64,000 nucleotides of DNA from Caenorhabditis remanei (lineage: Eukaryota > Nematoda > Chromadorea > Rhabditida > Rhabditidae): contig NC_071332.1 in the NCBI RefSeq assembly GCF_010183535.1, positions 14,384,001 to 14,448,000 of the forward strand, given 5' to 3'. Below the pieces are notes generated by a model that saw nothing but the letters and a program-made list of their open reading frames with translations, made no database searches and was not told the origin of the DNA. Every line of letters starts with the position of its first letter. The stretch's first letter is position 1. Of the stretch, positions 22,651-34,626 are shown one piece after another. The position numbers and the translations under genes are program-made.

Positions 22651-24285
22651 ATGTTTTTCATTCTTGTCCTCCTTTCCACCTTATTTTCTATCTATCTGTT
22701 TCATCTTCTTTACTGGAAAAGAAGAAATCTGCCACCTGGTCCCACACCACTTCCAAAGTTTGGAAATTGGTTGTCTATGGTGTTCCCTATGCCCGGATAT
22801 GAATGTTTTAGAAACTGGACGAAGAAGTATGGAGATGTCTACACGTTTTGGCTAGGTAAGTGGATGGTCAGGACATGAGATCACACAGACTTTTGTCTTT
22901 TTTAGAATCAGAGCCATACGTCATAATCGGTTCGTATGAGAGAATGAAGGAGACATTCATCCGAGATGGTGATACTTATGTGAACAAAAAATTCAATGAA
23001 GCAATTGCGAAGTTTCGAGATGGAATGTTTGGAGTCGTCGACACTAATGGACAGTTCTGGAGCACTCACCGCAGATTTGCACTTTCGAATTTCCGAGATC
23101 TAGGCTTTGGAAAAGATCTCATGCAGCAAAAAATCCTTATCGAAGTTCAAGAAATCTTCAGAAAGTTTGATGAAAAAGTTGGAGAAGAGCAGAATATTCC
23201 GAAAGTTTTCAATAAGGGAGTTGCCAACGTGATCAACCAACTAATCTTTGGCTATAGATTTGATGATGAGAAAGAGGAAGAGTTCCAAAAGTTGCAAGAC
23301 CTTCTGGAGTATCAGCAGAAGGCGTTCACGAGTTGGAAGATTATTGTAGCGTGTGTGGTGCCATTCTTGAGTCGATTCATGCCAAAACCAACTGTTGATG
23401 AGTTGTGAGTTCAAATGAACATCATTCTAACAACGTCTATGTGCTTATTTCAGAATTGAGCAATACAAAACAGCATTCTATGGATTTTTCAATTCTCAAA
23501 TTGAGGAGCATCGCCAGAAAATTGACTTTGACTCCGAAGAGAACCAAGATTACGCTGAAGCCTATCTGAAAGAACAAAGGAAACGAGAAGCTGAAGGAGA
23601 TCTTGAGACGTTCAGTACCCAACAACTATCCAATATGTGTATGGATCTCTGGCTCGCTGGACTGGGCACTACTACTTTAACTCTATCCTGGTCTATTGCC
23701 TACGTTTTGAACACCCCTGGAGTTCAAGAGAAAATGCATGAAGAGTTGGACAGAGTGATCGGAGGAGATAGGTTGGTATCAATGGCTGATAAGAATGATC
23801 TACCCTTCATGAATGCAGTTGTCAATGAGTGTCAACGATGTGCAAATATAGTTCCGATTAACTTGTTCCATGAGACCACTAAAGACACTGTAATCGGAGG
23901 ATACCCTATCAAAAAGGGAACTGGAGTGATCGCTCAAATCAGTAGTGTTATGTTGGATGAAACAGTGTTCTCTGAACCGTATAGTTTCAATCCGGATCGT
24001 TTTATTGATGAGAATGGGAAGTTGAAGAAAATCGAAGAGCTAGTCCCATTCTCCGTTGGAAAACGGCAGTGTCTTGGCGAAGGACTCGCTCGGATGGAAT
24101 TGTTCCTGTTCATTTCCAACTTTTTCAACAGATATCAGGTACACATACTTTAGTAACATAACATGGAATAAAATATTTATTTACAGATCTCACCATCCAC
24201 TGCCGGTCCACCACCAATCGATAAAACGAAAGAATTGGGAGTTACGGATAGAAAATTTGATGGAATCTTGACGAAAAGAAACTAA
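22651..24285 (+). CDS. Cytochrome P450, CYP33 family (P4)
   Basis: Exons 22651-22855, 22906-23404, 23454-24138, 24187-24285; 495 residues. Anchor MFFILVLLSTLFSIYLFHLLYW, hinge LPPGPTPLPKFGN, WSTHRR, I-helix AGLGTTTLTLSW, NECQRCANI (ExxR), haem loop FSVGKRQCLG. Exon lengths 2-4 equal those of P1-P3, but it is on the opposite strand and more diverged, notably at the C-terminus (ILTKRN). Confidence 0.93.
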
Positions 24286-25103
24286 CTGATGATATTCAAC
24301 TGTACATATTTTGATTGATAGAAATAAACTAATTTATTTTGAAATTTTCTTCATTATTTTTATCAACAGGAGAGACTTATCACGGAGTTAGAGAACCATG
24401 AAATATCAACTGGGGCGCATTTGACGTGTGAATAAAAGTAAAAAAAACAGAAAAAGATCTACTCGGCACAATAAAAGTAGGGAGTAGAAGTGGAAACTGA
24501 GGTTGACAGAAGCTAGATGAAAACGAGAGATCTAATTAACAAAAGAGGACATTATTGTCTCCTTCATCTCTCTTTTGCTATCAGGCGCGCCTTCAGCACG
24601 CGGAGAAGAAAACGGAGACGCAGAAAAGGAGAAACTTGTCAAAAACGAGAGACTTCATTAACCGAAGAAGGCATGACTCAGAGAACTATTAGATATAGTT
24701 AAGAACTAGAGAAAAAACTTATCTGGGGCACCTGCGGCGCTCAGGGAAACCAGTTTCAGATAGGACGAACTTCCACTTCCGCAACCCACTTCCAATTGAA
24801 AAACGAGATGATCTTTTGGTAGACTTCAACCCGCTAACGCTGTCATATGTTTGCACTTCTTTCTATTTCTCTCACTTGCTGTGTCTCCTTTCCAGTTTCA
24901 ATGTTTTTCTCTTCTCTCACTCTCTGCGCTTCCCCCTCTTCCTATCGACCAACTATCATAGCATTTTCTCATCGAATTTCCTCCAGTTAAACAATCTTTC
25001 TACTATGCCACCAGCAGTATACAATACCTACATATTTCTTTGACATATTTCTTTGAATTTTCAAAAACTTCATTCTTAATTCCTTCCAGATCTCTTAGCG
25101 AAT
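24286..25103. other. Intergenic region between P4 and N7
   Basis: Contains the P4 3' UTR with AATAAA-type signals, a loose direct repeat (AACGAGAGATCTAATTAAC near 24520 and AACGAGAGACTTCATTAAC near 24645), and a C/T-rich tract before N7 (24850-24960). An ATGCCACCAGC at about 25004 mimics the N7 start but opens only 12 codons; it may be a partial duplication of the N7 leader. Confidence 0.4.
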
Positions 25104-26695
25104 ATGCCACCAGCTCTTCATTTAACAGGACCATGCGAAATATGTTTCCAACCAGCTCACGGACGACACTTTGGTGTAATGAGCTGTCGCGCCTGTGCCG
25201 CGTTTTTTCGGTTTGTTTTTATTTTAACTTCTCTCCAAACTGTATGTGAAAAGATTAAATATTTAGAAGAGCGGCAAGAATAAAATCGAAATCTCAAGAT
25301 CTTGTGTGTGAAAGAGGAAGTTGTACGGTTTCAGATACTGGGATGTGAGTTTTTGGAAGCTTTCTTCATTGACTTATACGTTTCAGTTTCTACTGTAAAA
25401 TATGCCGTTTGAAAAAGTGCTATGAAGTCGGAATGGATTCTAGTAGTGAGTTTTTATTGGATAATTGAAACTGTTTAATACTTTCTTTTGCTGTAGAACT
25501 TTCACATTCTTGAAATTTTTTTAGTTCCCAAATAAAACCTTGTTCAAATTCTCTCTTCTGTTTTCCAGAATTTCAAAACGACCGTGACTTGATATCCTCG
25601 TCGTCACATTATACCAAACATGTGAAACTTGCTGCACCTCAAAGTTTATCAAATTTCTTGGGGCGTCCTGAGATTATTTTGCTTTGCGACCCGGAAAATG
25701 CATCGACTTCGAAAGTTATTATCGATCTCTCTTTTCTTATAGATAAGGCGGTCAAAGTTTTTCAGGTATACATTCTGAAAACGGAACTTTGATAATAAGC
25801 AATTCGAATAACAAGTTCAGATGCCAACAGAGTCATTCCCATCACCTTGCCACTTTGAAAACAGTCTGGAGAAAATGGCTTACGCTCTGGAGGACATGCA
25901 TATTACTCGGAACGAGACAAAAGTTGAATTTCAAACTAAAGTTGGAAAATTCGAGTTGTTCAGTTTCTGGGAGGACTCATTCATTAAAACTGTTCAGTGG
26001 TTCTCCAAATTTCCTGAATTCACGGAACTTGATATGGAAGTGAAGGTATTCAAAAAGTTCACTTCATTCCCTATTTGAGCTATTTCAGCTGGATATTCTA
26101 AAATCATCCTGGTTGATATGGATTCGATTAGATAAGCAAGCTCACACAGCAAATCTTCAGAGGAAACAGTTACTGGGTGCAAATGTGTATATGACTGGAG
26201 AAGGAAGGTGCATGAATTTGAAGAATTTCGATGTTGACCTGTCTTTTGCAACCAACTACTCTATGGATCAAATTCGGTCGTAAGTAGTAATTCTGGAGTT
26301 TTGGAAACAAAAATTGTGATTTCAGACTAATGAACGTAGACGTGGACACTACTTGGAAGCCCTCTGTCGACGCTTTGATCAAACTGGATCCAACGAATGT
26401 GGAGCTTAATTTTATGCTCATCCAGCTCTGTCTGAACTACGCCCAGAAAAAATTCCCGGGAAAAACACGAGAAGCAATTGAGAAACTTCTTCAAATTCAA
26501 GCGGACAATCTGCATGATTATTATGTGAAAACCATGAAAACACCCAATTATTCTGGCCGACTAACGAAAATGATGAAAATCATTCAGTTCATCGAAGCGG
26601 ATGTGAGGCGACAACAAGAGAGATTCTACCTTGCCAAAGTTTTCGATATTTTTACTGTTGATTTTTCCCATCCAGAAATGGTTGAAATGTTCTGA
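25104..26695 (+). CDS. Nuclear hormone receptor N7
   Basis: Exons 25104-25210, 25267-25344, 25387-25445, 25569-25765, 25821-26045, 26089-26279, 26326-26695; 408 residues. It has the fullest intron set of the family: after CAAFF, after the first finger-2 cysteine pair, after the DBD, mid-LBD, and two more. [30 protein letters not shown]-x4-C (CERGSC), [37 protein letters not shown]-terminus [18 protein letters not shown] lies about 15 bases before the ATG. Confidence 0.91.
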
Positions 26696-26857
26696 ACCTC
26701 TTCATTCATTGATCTTACATCGAAATAAAATTATCTCTTCTCAAACTGATCTAAATAAATGTTTCAAAGTAAAAACTGTTCAACACAACAATATAATACC
26801 TATTTATTTATTTCAATTTTCAAAAACTTTATTCTCAATTCTTTGTGTGTAGTGAAT

Positions 26858-28266
26858 ATGCCTCCTGCACTTCATCTATCTGGGCCATGTGAAGTATGCG
26901 GTCAACCGGCACATGGAAGACATTTCGGAGTGTTCAGCTGTCGCGCCTGCGCAGCGTTTTTCAGAAGAGCCGCTCGAAAAAGTGCCAAATCACAAGATAT
27001 TATTTGTCCAAAGGGAAATTGCATAATTTTCGATCATGGAGAGTAAGTTTTCTTTTGTAAAATGGCGCTTTAATCAGCCATTTTTCAGATACCGATGTAA
27101 AATGTGTCGTCTAAAACAGTGTTTAGAAGTTGGAATGGACTGTAGCAGTGAGCTTTGAGAATATTGATTTCCAAATTTGATGATTTTTTCAGAGTTCCAT
27201 GATAATCATGATCTCATTTCAAATGTGATCAACTATTCCAAACGTTCTGTGCCACAAAGTCTCTCAAATTTTCTGGGTCGACCTGAAATGATTTTGAGCT
27301 GTGAACCGGATAAAATGTCACGTGTCAAGACTATTATAGATATGACATGGCTAATTGAAAAAGCAGTGAAAGTATTTCAAAAGGAACCAACAACACTCAT
27401 TCCGTATCAAGTGAACAACAGTCTCGAACGAATGTCACTCGCATTGGCAAACCAGCAAAAAGAAGAGACGAATCAGAAGTTGGAAGTTTGGAAAGTGTTC
27501 GGAAAAAAGGAAATATTGTACACTTTTGAGCAAATGTTCCTCGGTGCAACTCAATGGTTAGCCGAGCTCCCGGAGTTCAGGGAGCTAGATATGGCTATCA
27601 AGGTAGAGTAACCTTTCTGGGTTTTAAGAAAAATTAATATAGATTTTAGACGGAAATTCTAAAATCTTGTTGGATGTTATGGAATAGACTGAACTTTTTG
27701 GCAGAATCAGCAGAATATCACAGAAACAAAGTACTTGGAGGTACTATGTTCATGGTTACAGAAGGCGCATGTATAAATGTGCAACAGCTAAATGCCGATG
27801 TGAGTTGGTGTACGAATTATTCGATGGAACAGGTTGGAGCGTGAGTTACTTTTCAGATTCTATGTTGTTCAGTAATTAATACTCCCCAATTTACAGATTA
27901 TTGATGCCAGATGCTACAAAGCGATGGATTGAACCCGTCAGCGAGTTGTTAAAGTTGAATCCTACCGACGTAGAACTCAACTTCATGCTTCTGCAGCTTT
28001 GTCTTCATGACGCGGGAAAGAAGTTTCAAGGGAAAATATTGGAAACAACTGATGAAATCATTCGTATTCATGCAGACAATCTACATGAGTACTACACAAA
28101 AACGCAGAAAATGTATAACTACTCGGGACGATTGACTCGATTGCTGAGAATAAACAAAGACATCGAAACAGATGTGAGACATCAAAGAGAAAAACAACGG
28201 ATTGCAGAATTGTTTAATGTACTTTCACTCCAATATTCACATCCAGAAATGTTCGAGTTTACATGA
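26858..28266 (+). CDS. Nuclear hormone receptor N8
   Basis: Exons 26858-27042, 27089-27147, 27193-27602, 27650-27840, 27897-28266; 404 residues. [32 protein letters not shown]-x4-C (CPKGNC), CKMCRLKQC. It lacks both the post-CAAFF intron and the mid-LBD intron found in N7 next door, so introns have been lost or gained between neighbours. [20 protein letters not shown]-terminus [10 protein letters not shown]. Upstream sequence (AATATAATACCTATTTATTTATTTC...) is similar to that of N7, showing a tandem origin. Confidence 0.91.
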
Positions 28267-28344
28267 TGAAATGAATAAATTAATATTGATCTCAACTGAA
28301 TAAAGCTTCTAATGCATTTTTGTTTCATAGCATATTGTCGCAAC

Positions 28345-28456
28345 AAAAAAGTTCCGACATTTTTTCCCCCTCGGTGTTTGCGGACTCAAGCCAAAATTTG
28401 ATAATTTTGGCTTGAGTCCGCAAACACCGACGAGGAAAAAATGTCGGAACTTTTTT
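28345..28456. repeat. 112 bp near-perfect palindrome
   Basis: Arms 28345-28396 and about 28405-28456 are reverse complements (starting AAAAAAGTTCCGACATTTTTT) with a loop of about eight bases and a mismatch or two in the C-run. It would form a very stable hairpin. It may be a minimal MITE; no target duplication is clear. Confidence 0.75.
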
Positions 28457-28667
28457 ATTTCGATAATATCTCATTGAATTGCATCAGTTTCTGAAACTTA
28501 TTCTATTGCAACTGATCTATTCACGTGTTTCACAATGGAGGCAAACACTCTTTCGTCCTGCGTATCGACTCTCTTGTCAAACCTTTCCGACGTTTTTCTC
28601 ACAATCAGTACATTACTTCTATTCATTCATAAAACACTACCCTTATTCCCTCTCCTCCGTTTGATCC

Positions 28668-30083
28668 ATGCCTGCACCACTTTATCTTTCGGGACCATGT
28701 GAGATATGCTCCCAACCTGCCCATGGACGACATTTTGGTGTCATGAGCTGTCGCGCCTGCGCAGCGTTTTTTCGAAGAGCTGCTACATCGAGAACATTAA
28801 GAGCCCAGGATAAAGTTTGCACAACTGGAAAATGCACGATTTTTGAAGATGGAAAGTAAGTTCTAGTATATTTTTGTATTGTGATTTCAAAAAAGAATTC
28901 AGATACCGTTGTAAGTCATGTAGACTCCAAAAATGCCTCGCTGTGGGTATGGATGTAAATAGTGAGTTGTTCTCGGTTTGGTGTCAAAAATTAAATTGAA
29001 TATATTTTCAGAATTTCAAAGCGATCGTGATCTGTTATCAAATACTTCGAATTACACAAAAAGATCCAGAGTCAGCCCTCCTCAAAGCCTCGCCAATTTT
29101 CTTGGCCGACCAGAATTTATTTTATGTTGTGAACCGGAGAAAGTATCACACGTGAAAACTATAGTTGATGTGTCTGATTTGGTATACAAAGCCATGCAGA
29201 TACTACAAGAAGACATTCATCTTATCCCATTCAAATTTGACAACAGTTTGGAGAAATTGACATTTGCAATGGATGATATGAAATTGAAGAGAGGAAATCA
29301 GAAGTTCGAAATAGTGAAAACCCTTGGAAAAGCTGAATCTTTGATGTTCTTCGAGACAAACTTTCTCAATGCAGCCCAGTGGTTTACCGGATTTCCAGAA
29401 TTTACTGAGCTGGATATGAGTGTGAAAGTCAGTTTACACAACTTGTTCCAATATTAGAAATGCCTTTTTCAGATCGAAATTTTGAAATCGACATGGTTAG
29501 TCTGGTTACGTTTAGAAAAATTGGCAGAAACTGCAGCATTTCAGAGGAGAAAAATATTGGGATCTGACTTGTTTATGTGCTCGGAAGGTGCTTGTATGAA
29601 TATCGAGGAGGTTGAAATGGATCTGTCTTGGTGCTCCAATTATTCGAGTGAACAATTGAGGACGTGAGTTAGAATTTTTGTTTTTTATGTTCCAATGTTC
29701 TGTATAATTCCAGTTTCATGATGTGTGACTTTGAACAATATTGGAGGGATTCCGTGGAGACTTTGATTGAACTGGAGCCGACGAATATTGAACTCAACTT
29801 CATGCTTATCCAGCTTTGTTTGAATGAAGCTGGCAAGAAGTTTCAAGGAAAAATTCTTGAAGCCACGGACAAGTTACTTCAGATCCAAGCAGATAACCTA
29901 CATGATTACTATACGAAGAAGCTGAAAATGTCAAATTATTCGAGTCGTCTGTCGAGATTGATGAAAGTGAACAAAGCTATTGAAGCAGATGTGAGAGAGA
30001 GGAAGGAGCGAAGTTATATTGCAAGAGTTTTTAATTTATTTTCTATCGAATATTCTCATCCCGAAATGTTTGAAACTGCTTGA
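28668..30083 (+). CDS. Nuclear hormone receptor N9
   Basis: Exons 28668-28855, 28903-28961, 29012-29427, 29473-29663, 29714-30083; 407 residues. [32 protein letters not shown]-x4-C (CTTGKC), [36 protein letters not shown]-terminus [10 protein letters not shown]. It is very close to N10, which lies 10.6 kb downstream across the transposon nest; the two were probably adjacent before the insertions. The third donor is GTCAGT. Confidence 0.92.
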
Positions 30084-30115
30084 ATATATATGAAGAATCT
30101 TGTCAATATCACTTG

Positions 30116-30168
30116 ATTGTAATCTTTGATCAGCTGGTCTCTTATCAATATTCTCTGCCTCTATAATG
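30116..30168 (+). pseudogene. Leftover of an NHR upstream region, severed by insertions
   Basis: AATCTTTGATCAGCTGGTCT and the following bases match 40545-40590, just upstream of N10, almost perfectly; a weaker copy lies before N11 (about 42080-42140). Together with the NHR exon fragment at 34917-34950 it suggests a former NHR gene broken by the intervening elements. Confidence 0.5.
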
Positions 30169-31797
30169 GCGGCTCGCATGGTGGCGTCTCAAAGTATACA
30201 AACAGGCTGAGAAAGGATTTGGTATAGAAAAAGCGCAGAAACCTATTAAAAAGTAGTTGTAGTATTCTAATAAATCTATAGAATTCTATATGGTTGATTT
30301 TTGAAACCAATTCTACTAGTGGCTTAACGAGGCGCTATGGTGCGAGGGATGACTATACTTGGGGTCCATTCAGTTTTACAATCTCAATAAACTATTAACA
30401 CACAAAACTGAACTAAATGGTCATTTTAGCGTATACGCTATAGCTTCCACGCACAAGTATTACAGTAGACTCGGTATCTGATTATTTCCTACTTTTATTC
30501 AGACAGTTTCGATGTTTTGTTATCGAAAATGGGTTTCAGGACTTGTCAAGCTTTTTTCATGTTCTGTGTTTTTTCAAAAACTATCATTTTTCACTGAAAT
30601 TTCCGAGTATTCGCATTTTTCGAGTGGACTCGCTGCACTGGGTAACAGCGATGAACCTCGCGAAAACGCGCTCCGTTGATACGAGAGCCGCGTCGCCTCG
30701 AATGGAAAAAGCCGCGACGCGGCGGACGGCGCTGGGCGCTATGAGAAATCTGCTTTTTCCACTGAAAACATAATAGAAACGTATCTGTTTTGAAGAAAAA
30801 AAGTCGAAATCAATTAGAATTACATTTTCCTGTTTCAGGAAACACTATTTTGAATGTACAGACTTTGAAAAATGCGAGAAAGACAAAGAATTTTTAGGAG
30901 ATTTTAGACACGGAAAACTGTGAGAATACTAATAACTGGTGGCGTTTACAACAAAAAACTTTTGAACAACATCAATTTTATTAAAATAGTAAAACAAAAG
31001 CAAAGAAAGTTAGAGAAATAATGAAAAATTTACACTGAATTTCGAAGAAGCGTTGTTGGTGTGAAGTTGCGCCGAAGATTCGCAATTTCATCTGCTGTCA
31101 AGACGTAGAAGTAGAAACCTGAATGTTTTATTCATGAATCTACGGGAAAACTGTCTAAACGGAAAAAATACGTGGAAAAAATAACCTGAAATGTTCGCCT
31201 TGACTTGTTCATTGATAATGTCCACTTTTCGCTGCATTAGTTGACTGAAAAAATATTTTTTCGGTTCTGTAATAATATTTCGAACGAAAAACAAAGTAAA
31301 TGTACGAAAAGTCGGTTTTAAACAAGAAAAAATGAAGAAAATTGAGCTTTTTTGACGAAAAAACGAGCTTCGCGGCTTATCACTTGAAGGGAGCCGCGAC
31401 GCGCACGCAACGCATCTCTCTCGGTGTCGATTTACGAGATTGAATTTGAGGTTCATCGCTGTTACCCCGTGTCGCTGAAGCTCAACCTCGCAACGATACT
31501 CCGAAATTACGGGAGCGCCTTGTTTGTCGTAAATCGACACTGAATTTTTTCCACACGAAAACTTTATTATCGTTCGTTTTCCTTCTATTTTTATGGCATT
31601 TCTTCCATTTTTCTGAATTTCTTCCTAGTAAATAGTTGTAATTTACGTTTTCACTTATTATTTATCACTAATTACGACGAAATTGTCTATTTTCAGACTA
31701 ATCGAGAATGTCGTCGTCGGCGTGGCCCTGTTGGATACCAAAAACGAGGAATTTTAAATGATTTGTAAGGGTTATATCGGATAATTGCGTAACCTAA
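30169..31797. other. Repeat-rich intergenic region
   Basis: No gene is supported. It includes a GC-rich imperfect inverted repeat (30627-31490), a TAGCGTATACGCTA palindrome near 30429, and several GTCGATTTACG-type words common in Caenorhabditis repeats. An open frame on the minus strand at 31088-31540 is largely repeat sequence. Confidence 0.45.
30627..31490. repeat. Imperfect long inverted repeat, GC-rich arms
   Basis: GGTAACAGCGATGAACCTC at about 30640 recurs inverted (GAGGTTCATCGCTGTTACC) at about 31448-31467, with GCCGCGTCGC / GCGACGCG words inside each arm. It is likely a decayed non-autonomous element; ends and target duplication could not be fixed. Confidence 0.5.
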
Positions 31798-32017
31798 CTA
31801 GGGAATGCCTCACACAATGGTTGGAGAAACACATCATGACATATATCGACGGAAAGCTGAAGTTCTCCTGATTCCGAATCTATATTCAGTTTTTGCAATG
31901 GCGCTCCCAGTTTTGAGAAATCCGGCTCCAAAGTTTGGGTAAATTTTAGTGCTCAAAATCAAGTAGCCAATCCGCGTGTTGCCCCAACGCGTATATTCAT
32001 TTGGAGAACAGATGAAA

Positions 32018-32090
32018 CAGCGGTTGAATGGTCTAGGGGATAGCAGGTTGGTTGGTAGACGGATACTCTATGGTTCAATCCCCGTCTCTC
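32018..32090 (+). ncRNA. tRNA-like Pol III promoter unit in the left TIR
   Basis: A box TGGTCTAGGGG at 32029-32039 and B box GGTTCAATCCC at 32072-32082, at normal tRNA spacing, followed by a run of T at 32093-32101 that could terminate Pol III. It resembles the start of tRNA-Asp/Glu types, but the T stem does not pair well, so it is tRNA-like rather than a working tRNA. The mirror copy is at 34554-34626. Confidence 0.45.
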
Positions 32091-32228
32091 TCATTTTTTT
32101 TCTTTTTTCTTAAAAAAGGTTTTCTTTTTCTTTTTTCACAAAATTTTTATTTCAACTAGTGCAAAAGCCAGCGAAAAAACGTGTCAGGCGCGTGATTTTA
32201 GTTTTTGTTTTTGTTTTTAATTTTTAAT

Positions 32229-34397
32229 ATGTTTCGAGTTGGAATTTTATCCATTTTCATCATTTTCATGTCTTTCAACGTAGCTCATATTCTCTATCTT
32301 CTCTCCCGAGCATTTCCGCTGCCGGTCCCCAACAATCCCGACATCTCTCGACAAGAACGGAATCTAGCGAACCACATTATCAGTATCATCAAAGAAGCTG
32401 AAACTGATGAAGTCGAAATTGAGGAAACGGAGGAGCTGGTTGACGAGGATTACGATGGTGATTATGAGGTCGAGGCATTCAAGGTAATACTATGAATTAC
32501 AGTAAAGCTCAAAAGTATATAAGTTTTGCCTTTTTCAGTTGAAATTGCCCAACTTTGAGAGTGTGTCATAGTAAAACTAACTGTCCAACAAAATAATTTT
32601 TGTGGGATCAAATAGACCAAGAGTAGATCTCCATTTTTGTAGTTGAAACATTTTCTATATAGACACTCCCTAGTAAGTTACATATCGACAAAGTAATTTC
32701 TCCCTTAAATCGTCTCTGGGAAGTGTCCGCACAAAACAAAAATGGAGATCTACTCTTGGTCTATTTGATCCCACAAAAAATTATTTTGTTGGACAGTTAG
32801 TTTTACTATGACACACTCTCAAAGTTGGGCAATTTCAACTGAAAAAGGCAAAACTTATATACTTTTGAGCTGTGCCGCTCATTAAAGTATTGTGATTACC
32901 GTAACCTTTTGAAGCCACACGATGGTTTCGTTCTGCCATCCCATCGACATCTGGCGTTTGGAGACAAAACAGTATCGAGAGAAGATGCCCAGAAGGCAAT
33001 AGATTTCTACCGCAACACTACCAAAGGAACACGCCCATTCAAGACAATGAGAACACAATTTCGTTGGATAACTAATCTTGGACATATGGACAAATTGAGA
33101 CGGTATGAGAAGGAGAAAAATGACTTCAACGAAAGTCGTACGAACCTACTGCGTGTACTTTCAAAAAGATTATTTGAAGAAGTCAAAGAAAAACTTGATG
33201 AAGGTAAAATTATCTAGTTCCTTCAATTATTCTAGAAAATTTTCAAACAGGGCTCCATCTCCACGATCGAGATCTTCAAACTATGGCTCGAAAAATCAAT
33301 AAAAAGGAAACGAAAGTGCCAAACTTTTTGGCAAGTCAGACTTGGATATCTAGATGGAAGATCTGCCATCGGTATCCAAATATCAAATATCAAAAATCAA
33401 AAACATTCTCATTCAAACTTTCAGCATCGTCAGCCGAAGGATCACGAAATTCGTCACACGTCGGTGTTTGAAGAATAAAGATGAAATAATGAAGACTGGA
33501 GTTGATTTTTTGAAGAAAGTCAGAAATGAGATCAAAAACCTCTCTCCATCTGTAGTGTTCAACTCCGACCAGACCGGTATCCAGAAGGAGCTCTACAGCC
33601 AACGCTCACTTGCTTTTTGTAACGAAAAACAAGTCGAAAGATTGGTGCAATCCAAAGCATCGCTCACCCACTCCTTCACGTTTATGCCCATGCTCTTCAT
33701 GAACGGGACACTTGGTCCGAAGGCGTATGTTCTTATGGCGGAGCCTACTGGAGAGTTTCCGAGGACTCGTCCAATTCCAGACGTGCCCAATTTGGTTGTC
33801 AGAGCGGCGAAGAGTCACATCATGACGAAAGAGCACATGCGGGACTGGATCCGAACATGTGTCTTCGATGTGAATCTTCCCAAAAAGATGTATATGCTGG
33901 TTGATAGCTGGAGCAGTTTCAAGGACCACAAATCGATTCAAGAGTGTGTACCACGAGGACATGAGTTGACGGTTCGAAACATTCCCCCTAATACAACAGG
34001 ATTCATCCAACCTCTTGATGTGTATTTTAATGGTCCTTGGAAAAACTTGATCAAGAAATTTACTGCCCATGCATTGAATTTCCACCCGGATTATTTGATC
34101 GCCAACCGGAACAATGAGATTCTGATGGTCGCGTTGCTGTATCATCAGATATCTTCTCTTCATTTTCAAGATTTTCTAAAATACGCTTGGAGGAAAGCCG
34201 GATTTATGGATAAAGAGATCAATCCTTCTCCCTTCCAGACGCCCTCCGAATATTGCTTTGGTCCAGAGGTATCTAACGAAAATTGCTATATCAATGGATG
34301 TTCCGAAATGTCTTTTATCCTCTGTTCTAGATGTAAATTCTATATTTGTTTCGACCACTTCTGTATTTCTTTGAATCACTTTTGTCCTGTTGCCTGA
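32229..34397 (+). CDS. Transposase of the Tc4/Tc5-like element
   Basis: Exons 32229-32483, 32888-33203, 33251-33371, 33425-34397; 554 residues, within the size range expected for Tc4/Tc5-type transposases. In order: a hydrophobic then acidic N-terminus (TDEVEIEETEELVDEDYDGD), a helical region, a CENP-B/Tc5-type helix-turn-helix (about DLQTMARKINKKETKVPNFL to WKICHRIVSRRITKFVTRR, formed across the exon 3/4 splice), then a DDE_1 catalytic core with VVFNSDQTG, MLVDSWSSF and TTGFIQPLDVYF as the three Asp sites, and a Cys/His-rich tail (C-x3-C, C-x2-C, HFC). Intron 1 (32484-32887) consists almost wholly of a palindromic MITE. No stop or frameshift was found, so it may be active. Confidence 0.88.
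32506..32871. mobile_element. Palindromic MITE nested in transposase intron 1
   Basis: Arms of about 160 bp (32506-32670 and 32716-32871) are reverse complements, starting AGCTCAAAAGTATATAAG. Inner sequence (CACTCCCTAGTAAGTTACAT) is shared with the MITE at 39292-39746, so both belong to one family. It lacks the intact CAGTACC end seen in the other copy on one side. Confidence 0.82.
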
Positions 34398-34553
34398 CCG
34401 GATTCATGTTAATAAATTATCAAAATTTTTAGACACTAAAAATGAGGTTTCCATTCTTGTTCAATCATCTGACGTCTTAAATATGTGAAAGGATGTCTGC
34501 AACACTAACCAAAATAACTTCTATCTTTTTTTAAGAAAAAAGAAAAAAAATGA

Positions 34554-34626
34554 GAGAGACGGGGATTGAACCATAGAGTATCCGTCTACCAACCAACCTG
34601 CTATCCCCTAGACCATTCAACCGCTG
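34554..34626 (-). ncRNA. tRNA-like Pol III promoter unit in the right TIR
   Basis: Mirror image of the unit at 32018-32090: B box complement GGGATTGAACC at 34562-34572, A box complement at about 34605-34615, poly-A on the + strand (poly-T on the transcript strand) at 34543-34551. Both units point into the element. Confidence 0.45.

Noticed and set aside
31088..31540. 150-codon minus-strand open frame in the 31 kb region
   Set aside because: It lies in inverted-repeat sequence, is rich in Phe/Arg without domain features, and has no splice context; best explained as chance frame in a repeat.
33606..34169. 187-codon minus-strand open frame
   Set aside because: Antisense shadow of the transposase catalytic exon.
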